From Desulfuromonadales bacterium (GTDB lineage Bacteria > Desulfobacterota > Desulfuromonadia > Desulfuromonadales > BM103), in contig JAUWTX010000127.1 of NCBI GenBank assembly GCA_030614505.1, positions 1 to 6,488 of the forward strand: 6,488 bases of DNA, read 5' to 3'. Each line of letters starts with the position of its first letter. Position 1 is the stretch's first letter. Positions 5,846 through 6,488 of this stretch are shown here, piece by piece. Both the position numbers and the translations under genes were made by a program. Under the pieces are notes generated by a model. It worked only from the letters and a program-made list of their open reading frames with translations. It searched no databases and was not told the DNA's origin.

Positions 5846-6488
5846 ATGAAACGATTATGTGGTTTGTTAACTTTACTTTTGCTTTGTTTGGCTGGGGCAG
5901 CTTTCGGCAGCAGCACCCTCGAAGAGAAGGTCATTGAATACTCGTTTGCCAACGGATTGAAACTGTTGGTAGTTGAACGACATGATACGCCGATTGTCTC
6001 GGCTTACATCACCATCGGTGTCGGCTCGGTCCATGAGACCAGTGAAACCCGTGGGGTTGCTCACCTTCTTGAGCACATGTTGTTCAAAGGGACCAAAAAA
6101 CTTGGTACAACAGATTATGTTAAAGAAAAGCCGATTCTTGAGGAGATCGAGAGGGTCGGCAACAACCTGGATACTCTACGTCTGCAGGTTGATGCAGACC
6201 CGTCACAGATCGCTGCACTCGAAAAGGAGTTGGCGAATCTGCAGGCGGAGCACAAGCAGTACGTGGTCAAGGATGTCTTCTCCAATATTTATTCTGAAAA
6301 TGGTGGCTCCGGCTACAATGCCTTCACCAGCAAGGACCTGACCACCTACCTGATTTCCCTGCCATCAAACAAACTGGAGCTTTGGGCGCTGATCGAATCA
6401 GATCGGATGAAGAACCCCATATTACGAGAGTTCTATACCGAACGGGATGTGATCCGTGAAGAGCGTCGTCGGTCTTATGATACCAATC
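5846..6488 (+). CDS. Exported M16 (insulinase/pitrilysin-like) zinc peptidase, N-terminal part, truncated by window edge
   Basis: The frame is open to the end of the window (214 codons visible), and M16 proteins of this type are usually at least 400 residues. Residues 1-21 form a Sec signal peptide: Lys2-Arg3, a leucine-rich core and a likely cut after AFG. There is no lipobox, so a periplasmic location is predicted. The inverted zinc motif HLLEH (His73, Glu76, His77) is intact, and REER at 204-207 supplies the expected third ligand (Glu205 or Glu206). About 50 charged, helix-rich residues (about 92-142) lie between these motifs, followed by the family-typical NGGSGYNAFTSKDLTTY (152-168). By family knowledge such enzymes degrade peptides or process proteins, and often occur as pairs with an inactive partner; the partner would lie outside the window. 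AGGA (5834-5837) is well spaced for ATG 5846. Substrate unknown. Confidence 0.92.
   Translation, partial: MKRLCGLLTLLLLCLAGAAFGSSTLEEKVIEYSFANGLKLLVVERHDTPIVSAYITIGVGSVHETSETRGVAHLLEHMLFKGTKKLGTTDYVKEKPILEEIERVGNNLDTLRLQVDADPSQIAALEKELANLQAEHKQYVVKDVFSNIYSENGGSGYNAFTSKDLTTYLISLPSNKLELWALIESDRMKNPILREFYTERDVIREERRRSYDTN

Noticed and set aside
5973..6341. 122-codon + strand frame within the peptidase gene
   Set aside because: It is out of frame with the M16 coding sequence, which shows the HLLEH motif, and its Arg/Ser-rich product looks like a frame shadow.

Overview
The window carries five protein-coding genes, all on the + strand, with compact intergenic regions full of regulatory signals. 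The gene set is a two-component kinase, an NtrC-type sigma-54 activator, a c-di-GMP-class riboswitch ahead of a REC-PilZ protein, the hydrogenase maturase HypF, and an M16 zinc peptidase. Together with the moderate GC content, this suggests an anaerobic Desulfuromonadia/Geobacter-like bacterium (formerly Deltaproteobacteria). The taxon is an inference from gene families and the riboswitch, not from a marker gene.

Left part (1-2257): the C-terminal half of a sensor histidine kinase runs in from the left edge and ends at 711. A near-perfect terminator hairpin (757-792) follows, and its 3' arm overlaps the -35 box of a good sigma-70 promoter (789-817). That promoter serves a complete NtrC-family response regulator (869-2257). 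Kinase and regulator are probably partners, but they appear to be transcribed as separate units.

Middle (2258-3324): a 317-base gap holds short direct repeats, an extended -10 promoter, a recognisable GEMM/c-di-GMP-I riboswitch aptamer (about 2404-2498) and an intrinsic terminator (2517-2549). The terminator sits just before a gene for a receiver domain fused to a PilZ-like domain. A c-di-GMP-sensing RNA would therefore control a protein whose own output domain belongs to the c-di-GMP-binding family. This is the most interesting part of the window. Competing pairings between aptamer, linker and terminator suggest transcription attenuation, but the direction of the response cannot be settled by eye.

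Right part (3325-6488): an apparently complete hypF (3461-5731) has its own putative promoter and no other hyp gene next to it in the window. It is followed, behind another promoter, by the N-terminal third to half of an exported M16 (insulinase/pitrilysin-like) peptidase that runs off the right edge. These genes look like separate transcription units rather than one operon. No tRNA, rRNA, CRISPR array, insertion sequence or phage gene was seen.
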